From the NCBI GenBank assembly GCA_002480525.1, contig DLCH01000028.1, positions 1-11,374 on the forward strand: a stretch of 11,374 bases of DNA. Reading direction: 5' to 3'. The notes beneath the pieces are model-generated. The model had not been told where the DNA came from. It worked only from the letters and a program-made list of their open reading frames with translations, and did not search any database. Source of the DNA: Gammaproteobacteria bacterium UBA7803. GTDB taxonomy: Bacteria > Pseudomonadota > Gammaproteobacteria > Pseudomonadales > Azotimanducaceae. Below, piece by piece: positions 1-6,777 of the stretch; position 1 is the first letter of the stretch, and each line of letters starts with the position of its first letter. Position numbers and translations under genes: made by a program.

Positions 1-1
1 C

Positions 2-1672
2 GGCGGCTGCCTGCACTTCGTCATCAACAACCAGATCGGCTTCACCACCCACCGGCAGGACGACGCCCGCTCCACCGAGTACTGCACCGAGGTCGCCAAG
101 ATGGTGCAGGCGCCGATCTTCCACGTGAACGCGGACGACCCGGAGGCGGTGCTGTTCGTTACCCAGCTCGCCGCCGACTACCGGATGGAGTTCCGCAAGG
201 ACGTGGTCATCGATCTCATCTGCTACCGCCGCCGCGGCCACAACGAAGCGGAAGAGCCGATGAAGACCCAGCCGCTCATGTACAAGAAGATCCGCTCCCA
301 TCCGTCGGTGCGCGCCCAGTACGTGGACGCGCTGGAGGCCGAGGGCACGATCGGCCGGGACGAGGCCGACCGGATGGCGGACGAGTACCGGGGCACCCTG
401 GAGGACGGCGGACACGTGGCGCTGTCCCTGGTCAACGAGCCGGACACCAAGCTGTTCGTCGACTGGACGCCCTATCTGGACAAGGACTGGGACGAGCCCG
501 CCGACACCCGCGTGCCGCTGCCGGTGCTCCAGGACCTGGCCCATCGCCTGGAAGCGCTGCCGGAAGGCTTCGTGATGCAGCGCCAGGTGCAGAAGATCAT
601 GGAGGACCGGCACAAGATGACCGCCGGCGCCATGCCCATCAACTGGGGCTACGGCGAGACCATGGCCTACGCCACGCTGCTGCACCAGGGCTACGGGGTC
701 CGCCTGACCGGCCAGGACAGCGGGGTCGGCACGTTCTCCCACCGCCATGCCTGCCTGCACAATCAGAAGGACGGCACCCGCTGGATTCCGCTGAACCAGC
801 TCCGGGACGACGTCAATTTCGACATCTACGACTCGCTGCTCTCGGAGGAGGGCGTGCTGGCGTTCGAGTACGGCTACGCCACCACGATGCCCAACGCGCT
901 GATCATCTGGGAAGCCCAGTTTGGCGACTTCGTCAACGGCGCCCAGGTGGTGATCGACCAGTTCATCTCCAGCGGCGAGGCGAAGTGGAACCGCCTGTGC
1001 GGTCTCACCATGCTGCTGCCCCACGGCTACGAAGGCGCCGGCCCGGAACACTCCTCGGCCCGGCTCGAGCGGTTCCTGCAGCTCTGCGCCCAGCACAACA
1101 TGCAGGTCTGCGTGCCCACCACGCCGGCCCAGATCTTCCACATGCTGCGCCGTCAGGTCATCCGGCCAGCGCGGCTGCCGCTGGTGGCGCTGACCCCGAA
1201 GAGCCTGCTGCGCCACAAGCTGGCGGTGTCCACCCTCGAGGACCTCAGCGAAGGCCACTTCCACACGGTGATCGGCGAGATCGACGATCTCGACCCGGCC
1301 AAGGTGGACCGGCTGGTGCTGTGCAGCGGCAAGGTCTACTACGACCTGCTCGAGAAGCGCCGGGAAGCGGAGTGCGACACCGTCGCCATCGTCCGCCTGG
1401 AGCAGCTCTATCCGTTCCCCGAGCGCGAGCTCGAAGCGGTGATGAAGCCCTACGGGAACCTCACCGACGTCGTGTGGTGCCAGGAAGAGCCGATGAACCA
1501 GGGAGCCTGGTACTCGAGCCAGCATCACATGCGCCGGGTGATCCTCAAGCACGACGATTCGATCTATCTCAGCTACGCCGGCCGCGAGCCCTTCGCGGCG
1601 CCTGCGGGCGGACATCCCGGCATGCACATTCAGCGGCAGAATCGCCTGGTGGAGGAGGCGCTGTTCGGCTGA
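2..1672 (+). CDS. sucA: 2-oxoglutarate dehydrogenase E1 component, C-terminal 556 residues (5' truncated by window edge)
   Basis: Thiamine-diphosphate-dependent E1 subunit of the 2-oxoglutarate dehydrogenase complex. It decarboxylates 2-oxoglutarate and passes the succinyl group to the lipoyl arm of SucB. The frame is open from base 2 to the TGA at 1670-1672, giving 556 residues. E. coli SucA has about 933, so roughly 380 N-terminal residues lie outside the window. The NN pair in VINNQIGFTT (bases 20-49) is where the ThDP-binding motif of the family ends. Further family signatures are MVQAPIFHVNADDPEAV, CYRRRGHNEAEEP, TGQDSGVGTFSHRHA, FGDFVNGAQVVIDQFISSGE, LLPHGYEGAGPEHSSARLER, SPKSLLRH-like TPKSLLRH and WCQEEPMNQGAWY. 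The ATG at 101 is internal, not the start. The gene is first in the visible sucAB-lpdA-sucCD order, and sdhCDAB is often upstream in relatives. Identification is secure. Confidence 0.98.
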   Translation, partial: GGCLHFVINNQIGFTTHRQDDARSTEYCTEVAKMVQAPIFHVNADDPEAVLFVTQLAADYRMEFRKDVVIDLICYRRRGHNEAEEPMKTQPLMYKKIRSHPSVRAQYVDALEAEGTIGRDEADRMADEYRGTLEDGGHVALSLVNEPDTKLFVDWTPYLDKDWDEPADTRVPLPVLQDLAHRLEALPEGFVMQRQVQKIMEDRHKMTAGAMPINWGYGETMAYATLLHQGYGVRLTGQDSGVGTFSHRHACLHNQKDGTRWIPLNQLRDDVNFDIYDSLLSEEGVLAFEYGYATTMPNALIIWEAQFGDFVNGAQVVIDQFISSGEAKWNRLCGLTMLLPHGYEGAGPEHSSARLERFLQLCAQHNMQVCVPTTPAQIFHMLRRQVIRPARLPLVALTPKSLLRHKLAVSTLEDLSEGHFHTVIGEIDDLDPAKVDRLVLCSGKVYYDLLEKRREAECDTVAIVRLEQLYPFPERELEAVMKPYGNLTDVVWCQEEPMNQGAWYSSQHHMRRVILKHDDSIYLSYAGREPFAAPAGGHPGMHIQRQNRLVEEALFG

Positions 1673-1679
1673 TGCATCT

Positions 1680-1706
1680 GCGCGGCCTGGCCCACGCCGG
1701 CCGCGC
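1680..1706. repeat. GC-rich inverted repeat in the sucA-sucB gap
   Basis: An 8-bp perfect inverted repeat, GCGCGGCC (1680-1687) and GGCCGCGC (1699-1706), with an 11-nt loop, starts 8 nt after the sucA stop. No T-run follows and sucB begins only 26 nt later. It is therefore unlikely to be an intrinsic terminator. It could stabilise the 3' end of a processed sucA message or simply reflect GC-rich spacer. The sucB Shine-Dalgarno AAGAAGGA (1716-1723) lies outside the stem. Confidence 0.45.
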
Positions 1707-1731
1707 GCGCTAACGAAGAAGGACCTGACCC

Positions 1732-3006
1732 ATGACCACGGACATTAAGGCGCCATCGTTTCCCGAATCGATCAGTGAGGGCACGGTCGCCGGCTGGCTG
1801 AAGAAACCGGGCGAGACCGCCCGCCGGGACGAGGTGCTCGTCGAGATCGAGACGGACAAGGTCGTGCTGGAGGTGGTCGCGCCCGACGACGGCAAGCTCG
1901 TGGAGATCCTCGCCGAGGAAGGCGAGACGGTGGAGAGCGAGCAGGTCGTCGGCCGCTTCGAGACCGGCGCCGTCGATGCCGGTGACGACGACGGCGGCAG
2001 CGCCGGCAGCAGCGCCGAAGCAGCCCCGGAGGCGTCGGGCGGGCAGGGCGGCGACGGCGAGGCCGAGGCGGCCAGCGCCAGCCCGGCGGCCCGCAAGCTC
2101 GCCGAGGAGAAGGGCATCGATCTGCGCCGGGTGTCCGGCAGCGGCCGGGACGGCAGGATCACCAAGGAAGACGTGGCCAAGGCGGCCGCGGACGGCGGCG
2201 GCCCGGCCAAGCCGGCGCCCGCCAGCGAGCCCGAGCCGGCCCCCGCGGCCGAGAGCAGCGCGCCGCAGCCGGCCGCCAGCGAGGACGCGGCCTATACCGG
2301 CGAGCGGGTCGAGCGCCGCGTGCCGATGACCCGGCTGCGGGCCAGTATCGCCAAGCGGCTGGTCGAGGCGCAGCAGACCGCGGCCATGCTGACCACCTTC
2401 AACGAAGTGGACATGTCCGCGGTGATGGCGCTGCGCAAGCGCTACCAGGACGCCTTCCAGGCGCGCCACAACGGCACCCGGCTCGGGTTCATGTCGTTCT
2501 TCGTGCGGGCGTCCGTGGAGGCCCTGAAGCGCTTCCCCGCGGTGAATGCCTCCATCGACGGCAACGACATCGTCTACCACGGCTACTACGACGTCGGGGT
2601 GGCGGTCTCGACGGAGCGGGGGCTGGTGGTGCCGGTGGTGCGGGACGCCGACGCTCTGAGCCTCGCCCAGATCGAGGACCAGATCAACGATTACGGCAAG
2701 CGCGCCCGGGACGGCAAGCTGGGCATCGAGGACATGACCGGCGGCACCTTCACGATCTCCAACGGCGGCATTTTCGGGTCGCTGCTGTCCACGCCCATTC
2801 TCAATCCGCCCCAGACCGGTATCCTGGGCATGCACAAGATCGAGGACCGGGCCGTGGTCGTCGACGGCGAGATCGTGGTGCGCCCGATGATGTACCTTGC
2901 GCTGTCCTACGATCACCGGCTGATCGACGGCCAGGAAGCGGTCCGGTTCCTGGTCGCCATCAAGGAAATGCTGGAAGACCCCGCACGCATCCTGCTGGAG
3001 CTTTGA
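1732..3006 (+). CDS. sucB: Dihydrolipoamide succinyltransferase, E2 of the 2-oxoglutarate dehydrogenase complex
   Basis: Core E2 subunit: it carries the swinging lipoyl arm, accepts succinyl from SucA and transfers it to CoA. The 424 residues are close to the E. coli length of about 405. Residues 1-77 form one lipoyl domain with the lipoylated lysine at K43 in ETDKVVLEV. A Gly/Asp/Glu/Ala-rich linker follows (about 78-115). Next is the peripheral subunit-binding domain (about 116-151; SPAARKLAEEKGID and GRDGRITKEDV), then a Pro/Ala-rich linker (about 152-190), and the acyltransferase domain (about 195-424). The catalytic signature SYDHRLIDGQEAVRFL places the active-site His at H395 and Asp at D399. 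The ATG at 1732 has a good Shine-Dalgarno, AAGAAGGA, 8 nt upstream. Having a single lipoyl domain and the NEVDMS/ISNGGIFGS motifs makes succinyltransferase a better fit than pyruvate-complex AceF. Confidence 0.98.
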   Translation: MTTDIKAPSFPESISEGTVAGWLKKPGETARRDEVLVEIETDKVVLEVVAPDDGKLVEILAEEGETVESEQVVGRFETGAVDAGDDDGGSAGSSAEAAPEASGGQGGDGEAEAASASPAARKLAEEKGIDLRRVSGSGRDGRITKEDVAKAAADGGGPAKPAPASEPEPAPAAESSAPQPAASEDAAYTGERVERRVPMTRLRASIAKRLVEAQQTAAMLTTFNEVDMSAVMALRKRYQDAFQARHNGTRLGFMSFFVRASVEALKRFPAVNASIDGNDIVYHGYYDVGVAVSTERGLVVPVVRDADALSLAQIEDQINDYGKRARDGKLGIEDMTGGTFTISNGGIFGSLLSTPILNPPQTGILGMHKIEDRAVVVDGEIVVRPMMYLALSYDHRLIDGQEAVRFLVAIKEMLEDPARILLEL

Positions 3007-3007
3007 A

Positions 3008-4447
3008 ATGAGCGACAAATACGACGTCATCGTCATCGGCGCCGGCCCGGCGGGGTACCACGCCGCCATCCGCTGCGCCCAGCTCGGCATGAGCACCGCC
3101 TGCATCGACAAGTCCCTGAACGAGGACGGCGACCCGGTGCTCGGCGGCACCTGTCTGAACTGGGGCTGCATCCCGTCGAAGGCCCTGCTGGACATCTCCC
3201 ACAAGTTCGCGGAAGCCCAGCACGGCCTTCCCGACGTCGGGGTGAAGACCGGCAAGGTCTCCATCGACGTCGCCAGGATGATGGAAAAGAAGACCGAGGT
3301 GGTGAAGAAGCTCACCGGCGGCATTCCCCAGCTCTTCAAGGGCAACGGCGTGACCTCGCTGCCCGGCACCGGCAAGCTGCTGGCGGCCCGCCAGGTCGAG
3401 TACACGCCCCACGAAGGCAAGGCCAAGGTGCTGCAGGCGGAGCACGTGATCATCGCCGCCGGCTCGGTGCCGGTGGACATCCCGCCGGCGCCCGTGGACG
3501 GCAAGCACATCGTCGACTCCACCGGCGCGCTGTCCTTCGATTCCGTGCCCAAGCGCCTCGGCGTGATCGGCGCCGGCATCATCGGCCTCGAGCTCGGCAG
3601 CGTGTGGAACCGCCTGGGCTCCGAGGTGGTGCTGCTGGAAGCCCTCGACGAGTTCCTGCCCATGGCCGACGAGCGCATCGGCAAGGACGCCATGAAGATC
3701 TTCCAGAAGCAGGGGCTCGACATCCGCCTCGGCTGCCGGGTCACCGGCGCGGAGGTGAAGAACCGCAAGGTCCAGGTCGCCTACAAGGACAAGGACGGCG
3801 AGCAGACCCTGGAATTCGACAAGCTGATCGTCGCCGTCGGCCGCCGTCCGTACACGGAAGGGCTGCTGTCACCCGACAGCGGCGTGAACCTCGACGAGCG
3901 CGGCTATCTGTACGTGAACGACCTGTGCGCCACGGACGCCCCCAACGTCTATGCGGTGGGCGACGTCGTGCGCGGCCCCATGCTCGCGCACAAGGGCATG
4001 GAAGAGGGCATCATGGTCGCGGAGCGGATCGCCGGGCAGAAGCCGCTGGTCAACTACGAGACCGTGCCGTCGGTCATCTACACCCACCCCGAAGTGGCCT
4101 GGGTGGGGCAGACCGAGCAGCAGCTCAAGGCCAGCGGCGAGGCGTACAACGTCGGCACCTTCCCGTTCTCGGTGAACGGCCGGGCGCTGGCCGCCAACGA
4201 CACCGACGGCATGGTGAAGATTCTCGCCGACGCCGACAGCGACCGGATTCTCGGCGTGCACGTGCTCGGCCCCCAGGCCTCGGAGCTGATCGCCCAGGCG
4301 GTGATCGCCATGGAGTTCGACGCCAGCGCCGAGGACCTGGGCCTGACCATGTTCGCCCACCCGACGCTGTCCGAGGCCGTCCACGAAGCCGCGCTCGGCG
4401 TGGCCGGCCATGCGATTCACATGGTCAATCGCAAGAAGAAGAAATGA
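3008..4447 (+). CDS. lpdA: Dihydrolipoamide dehydrogenase (E3)
   Basis: FAD-dependent disulfide oxidoreductase that reoxidises the dihydrolipoyl arm of SucB and reduces NAD+. The 479 residues match the usual E3 length of about 475. The N-terminal FAD dinucleotide-binding motif is VIVIGAGPAGYHAA (residues 7-20). The redox-active disulfide is C49/C54 in GGTCLNWGCIPSK. The NAD-binding fold has GVIGAGIIGLELGSVW (185-200), and the second FAD motif is VYAVGDV with D319. The C-terminal dimerisation domain carries the catalytic dyad H451/E456 in HPTLSEAVHEA. The start is one base after the sucB TGA, with GGAG at 2997-3000 inside the end of sucB, which suggests translational coupling. The lysine-rich tail (RKKKK) resembles the basic tail of E. 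coli Lpd. The same E3 may also serve pyruvate dehydrogenase or the glycine cleavage system unless the genome holds other copies. Confidence 0.98.
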   Translation: MSDKYDVIVIGAGPAGYHAAIRCAQLGMSTACIDKSLNEDGDPVLGGTCLNWGCIPSKALLDISHKFAEAQHGLPDVGVKTGKVSIDVARMMEKKTEVVKKLTGGIPQLFKGNGVTSLPGTGKLLAARQVEYTPHEGKAKVLQAEHVIIAAGSVPVDIPPAPVDGKHIVDSTGALSFDSVPKRLGVIGAGIIGLELGSVWNRLGSEVVLLEALDEFLPMADERIGKDAMKIFQKQGLDIRLGCRVTGAEVKNRKVQVAYKDKDGEQTLEFDKLIVAVGRRPYTEGLLSPDSGVNLDERGYLYVNDLCATDAPNVYAVGDVVRGPMLAHKGMEEGIMVAERIAGQKPLVNYETVPSVIYTHPEVAWVGQTEQQLKASGEAYNVGTFPFSVNGRALAANDTDGMVKILADADSDRILGVHVLGPQASELIAQAVIAMEFDASAEDLGLTMFAHPTLSEAVHEAALGVAGHAIHMVNRKKKK

Positions 4448-4456
4448 CGCGACGGC

Positions 4457-4507
4457 CGTTGCGCCCGTAGGAGCGCCCTCCCGGGCGCGATCTCCAGAGG
4501 CGCAACG
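4457..4507. repeat. 9-bp inverted repeat enclosing a REP element, lpdA-sucC gap
   Basis: CGTTGCGCC (4457-4465) and GGCGCAACG (4499-4507) are perfect reverse complements. They flank the REP hairpin at 4473-4488, so a transcript could fold as a stem inside a stem. The outer arms are not part of the REP consensus shared with the htpG leader. The structure starts 9 nt after the lpdA stop and ends 56 nt before sucC. It could separate the stability or expression of sucAB-lpdA from sucCD. I see no T-run, so plain termination is unlikely. Confidence 0.6.
4464..4492 (+). repeat. Single REP-like element (GTAGGAGC...GCGATC) after lpdA
   Basis: A 29-nt unit with head CCCGTAGGA, a 6-bp hairpin (GCGCCC 4473-4478, loop TCCC, GGGCGC 4483-4488) and tail GATC. 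It matches the left arm of the pair at 6680-6708 at 27 of 29 positions. The two differences (4476 C versus G, 4485 G versus C) pair with each other, so the stem is kept. The GTAGGAGC head, GC stem with 4-nt loop and GCGA tail follow the architecture of Pseudomonas REP sequences. The rest of the lpdA-sucC gap (4508-4563) is a comparatively A-rich, apparently unstructured leader with no convincing promoter. Confidence 0.8.
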
Positions 4508-4563
4508 CCCGCACAGAGACAGTCAGAACCCGAACACCCTCAAGCAACGCAGAACGGAAACCC

Positions 4564-5733
4564 ATGAACTTACACGAATATCAGGCCAAATCCCTGTTCA
4601 AGGACTACGGCCTTCCCGTCTCCGACGGCTACGCCGTCGACACCGCCGACGAAGCCGTGGAAGCCGCCACGAAGATCGGCGGCGACCGCTGGGTGGTCAA
4701 GGTCCAGGTGCATGCCGGCGGCCGGGGCAAGGCCGGCGGCGTGAAGCTCGCCGACAGCCTCGACGAGGTGCGGGCCTTCGCCGACAACTGGATCGGCAAG
4801 AACCTGGTGACCTTCCAGACCGACGAGCACGGTCAGCCGGTCAGCAAGATCTACGTCGAGAGCTGCACGGACATCGACACCGAGCTGTATCTCGGCGCCG
4901 TGGTCGACCGGGGCAGTCGGCGCGTGGTGTTCATGGCCTCCACCGAGGGTGGCGTGGAGATCGAGAAGGTGGCCGAGGAAACGCCGGAGAAGATCCTGCG
5001 CGCGACCATCAACCCCTACGTGGGCGCCCAGCCGTATCAGGGCCGTCAGCTCGCCTTCGACCTGGGGCTGAAGGGCGACCAGATCAAGCAGTTCACCAGT
5101 CTGTTCCTGGGCCTGGCGAAGCTGTTCGACGACCTCGACTGCTCGCTGCTGGAGATCAATCCGCTGGTGATCACCACCGAGGGGAACATCCACTGCCTCG
5201 ACGCCAAGGTGAACATCGACAACAACGCGCTGTACCGGCAGAAGAAGATCGCCGAAATGCACGACCCGAGCCAGGAGGACGAGCGCGAGGCCCAGGCGGC
5301 CGAGTTCAACCTCAACTACGTGGCCCTGGACGGCAACATCGGCTGCATGGTGAACGGCGCCGGTCTGGCCATGGGCACCATGGACCTGGTGAAGACCAAG
5401 GGCGGCAATCCCGCCAACTTCCTGGACGTGGGCGGCGGCGCCACCAAGGAAACCGTGTCCGAGGCGTTCAAGATCATCCTCTCCGACAAGAACGTGAAGG
5501 CGGTGCTGATCAACATCTTCGGCGGCATCGTGAGCTGCGCCACCATCGCCGACGGCATCATCGGTGCCGTGGAGGAAGTGGGCGTCGAGGTGCCCGTGGT
5601 GGTCCGCTTCGAAGGCAACAACGCCGAGGCGGGGCGCAAGCGCCTGGCCGATTCCGGACTCAACATCATCGCTGCAAAAAGCCTGTCCGACGCGGCAGAG
5701 CAGGCCGTGGAAGCTGCAGGAGGCAAGGCATGA
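4564..5733 (+). CDS. sucC: Succinyl-CoA synthetase, beta subunit
   Basis: Nucleotide- and Mg-binding subunit of ADP/GDP-forming succinate-CoA ligase. It converts succinyl-CoA, phosphate and NDP to succinate, CoA and NTP, the only substrate-level phosphorylation step of the TCA cycle. The 389 residues match E. coli SucC (388). The N-terminal MNLHEYQAK is diagnostic and fixes the start. The ATP-grasp region has VVKVQVHAGGRGKAGGV (residues 44-60). The Mg-binding residues known from E. coli appear as N199 (LLEINPL) and D213 (CLDAKVNID). The C-terminal ligase domain has NGAGLAMGTMD, FLDVGGGA and LINIFGGI. The Shine-Dalgarno is weak (CGGAAA at 4555-4560). The gene overlaps sucD by 4 bp. With no clear promoter in the upstream gap, it is probably transcribed with sucAB-lpdA through the REP. 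Confidence 0.98.
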   Translation: MNLHEYQAKSLFKDYGLPVSDGYAVDTADEAVEAATKIGGDRWVVKVQVHAGGRGKAGGVKLADSLDEVRAFADNWIGKNLVTFQTDEHGQPVSKIYVESCTDIDTELYLGAVVDRGSRRVVFMASTEGGVEIEKVAEETPEKILRATINPYVGAQPYQGRQLAFDLGLKGDQIKQFTSLFLGLAKLFDDLDCSLLEINPLVITTEGNIHCLDAKVNIDNNALYRQKKIAEMHDPSQEDEREAQAAEFNLNYVALDGNIGCMVNGAGLAMGTMDLVKTKGGNPANFLDVGGGATKETVSEAFKIILSDKNVKAVLINIFGGIVSCATIADGIIGAVEEVGVEVPVVVRFEGNNAEAGRKRLADSGLNIIAAKSLSDAAEQAVEAAGGKA

Positions 5734-6605
5734 GCATTCTCGTCGACAAGAACACCAAGGTCATCTGCCAGGGCTTCACCGGCTCCCAGGGCACCCTGCA
5801 CAGTGAGCAGGCGCTGAAGTACGGCACCCAGCTCGTCGGCGGGGTCACCCCGGGCAAGGGCGGCTCCGAGCACCTCGGCCTGCCCGTGTTCGACACGGTC
5901 AAGGACGCCGTCGAGAAGACCGGCGCCACGGCGTCGGTGATCTACGTGCCCGCGCCGTTCTGCAAGGACTCCATCCTCGAAGCGGTGGACGCCGGCATCG
6001 AGCTGGTGGTGTGCATCACCGAGGGCATCCCGACGCTGGACATGCTGTACGTCAAGGCGGCGCTGGACGCCACCGGCACCCGTCTGGTCGGCCCCAACTG
6101 CCCCGGCGTGATCACCCCCGGCGAGTGCAAGATCGGCATCATGCCCGGCGAGATCCACCTGCCCGGCAAGGTCGGCATCGTGTCCCGGTCCGGCACGCTG
6201 ACCTACGAGGCCGTGAAGCAGACCACCGACCGCAAGTTCGGCCAGAGCACCTGCGTGGGCATCGGCGGCGACCCGATTCCGGGCAGCCACTTCATCGACA
6301 TCCTGTCCCTGCTCGAGCAGGACCCGGGCACCGAGGCCATCGTCATGGTCGGTGAGATCGGCGGCACCGCCGAGGAAGAGGCGGCGGAGTTCATCAAGAG
6401 CAACGTCTCCAAGCCCGTGGTCGGCTACATCGCCGGCGTCACCGCGCCCCCCGGCAAGCGCATGGGCCACGCCGGCGCCATCATCGCCGGCGGCAAGGGC
6501 ACCGCGAAGGACAAGTTCGCCGCCCTGAACGCCGCCGGTGTGCGCACGGTGGAAAGCCTGGCCGACATCGGCGACGCCCTCGCCGAAGTGACCGGCTGGG
6601 CTTGA
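5730..6605 (+). CDS. sucD: Succinyl-CoA synthetase, alpha subunit
   Basis: CoA-binding, phosphohistidine-carrying partner of SucC. The 291 residues match the E. coli length (289). The start is the ATG at 5730, which overlaps the sucC stop (ATGA) and has an ideal Shine-Dalgarno AGGAGG at 5718-5723, 6 nt upstream. The frame is open much further upstream, but that part only reads sucC out of frame. Motifs: N-terminal SILVDKNTKVICQGFTGSQG and GGVTPGKGG of the CoA-binding Rossmann domain; GPNCPGVITPGE with C124; and the active-site loop GHAGAIIAGGKGTA with the phosphorylated histidine at H247. The last codon and stop coincide with the -35 element of a putative heat-shock promoter for htpG, which constrains the 3' end of this gene. 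Confidence 0.98.
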   Translation: MSILVDKNTKVICQGFTGSQGTLHSEQALKYGTQLVGGVTPGKGGSEHLGLPVFDTVKDAVEKTGATASVIYVPAPFCKDSILEAVDAGIELVVCITEGIPTLDMLYVKAALDATGTRLVGPNCPGVITPGECKIGIMPGEIHLPGKVGIVSRSGTLTYEAVKQTTDRKFGQSTCVGIGGDPIPGSHFIDILSLLEQDPGTEAIVMVGEIGGTAEEEAAEFIKSNVSKPVVGYIAGVTAPPGKRMGHAGAIIAGGKGTAKDKFAALNAAGVRTVESLADIGDALAEVTGWA

Positions 6606-6628
6606 AAACCGCCGCGGCGCCCCCATAA
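6601..6628 (+). promoter_or_regulatory. Putative sigma32 (RpoH) promoter for htpG
   Basis: CTTGAA (6601-6606) and CCCCAT (6621-6626) are separated by 14 bp. This matches the E. coli RpoH consensus (CTTGAA, 13-17 bp, CCCCAT-T). htpG, the next gene, is a known RpoH-regulated gene in E. coli. The -35 overlaps the last sucD codon and its TGA. The spacer contains a 10-bp palindrome, CGCCGCGGCG (6610-6619), which may be chance in GC-rich DNA. Initiation would be expected near 6632-6636, giving a leader of roughly 142-146 nt. This is a match by eye; no promoter scoring was run. Confidence 0.65.
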
Positions 6629-6640
6629 CGCCGTGAGCCG

Positions 6641-6671
6641 ATCGTCGCCCGCCCGCCGGGCGGGCGATGAT
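6641..6671. terminator. Strong GC-rich hairpin downstream of sucD (possible suc operon terminator or htpG leader element)
   Basis: The stretch from ATCGTCGCCC at 6641 to GGGCGATGAT ending at 6671 is an inverted repeat. TCGCCCGCCC (6645-6654) pairs with GGGCGGGCGA (6658-6667) around a 3-nt loop. The stem extends outward to 6641/6671 with one G:T at 6644/6668, for about 14 pairs. It starts 36 nt after the sucD stop. No T-run follows (ATCCCTGACC), so classic intrinsic termination is doubtful. If the sigma32 start is correct, the hairpin lies in the first 40 nt of the htpG message, which also argues against a full terminator. Confidence 0.4.
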
Positions 6672-6679
6672 CCCTGACC

Positions 6680-6749
6680 CCCGTAGGAGCGGCCTCCCGG
6701 CCGCGATCGTTGCGACCGGCCATCGCGGCCGGGAGGCCGCTCCTACGGG
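6680..6749. repeat. Inverted REP pair (REPIN/BIME-like), perfect 28-bp arms, in the htpG leader
   Basis: The left arm (6680-6707) and right arm (6722-6749) are exact reverse complements over 28 bp, separated by 14 nt (6708-6721). Each arm begins CCCGTAGGAGC when read inward and contains its own 6-bp hairpin (GCGGCC, loop TCCC, GGCCGC). The unit can therefore fold either as two small hairpins or as one 28-bp stem. The arms match the single copy at 4464-4492 apart from one compensated base pair. Two REPs in opposite orientation with a short spacer is the classic arrangement of a mobilisable REP doublet moved by a RAYT (TnpA-REP) transposase. No transposase is in this window, so it would be non-autonomous. 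The ending of the right arm lies 28 nt before htpG. Confidence 0.85.
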
Positions 6750-6777
6750 TGCAGCACGAGTGACAACCGGGGGGCCA

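Noticed and set aside
1630..3768. 712-codon open frame on the - strand opposite sucB and lpdA
   Set aside because: It lies wholly opposite two securely identified genes, has low-complexity His/Gly/Arg/Ala composition typical of antisense frames in GC-rich DNA, and shows no recognisable domain.
4430..4447. Lysine-rich end of LpdA (RKKKK) as a possible frameshift or unusual tail
   Set aside because: E. coli Lpd also ends in a lysine-rich tail, and the length and preceding domain are normal.
4508..4563. Possible internal promoter for sucCD in the lpdA-sucC gap
   Set aside because: The region is less GC-rich but contains no paired -35/-10 hexamers that I could defend.
4410..5729. Long open + strand frame extending upstream of sucD
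   Set aside because: It reads sucC out of frame with Arg-rich composition. SucD proper starts at 5730, where the Shine-Dalgarno and the MSILVDKNTKV family N-terminus coincide.
6667..6777. 37-codon upstream extension of htpG from an ATG at 6667
   Set aside because: The ATG sits inside the hairpin and the codons translate the REP pair; no family member has such a leader sequence and no ribosome site precedes it.
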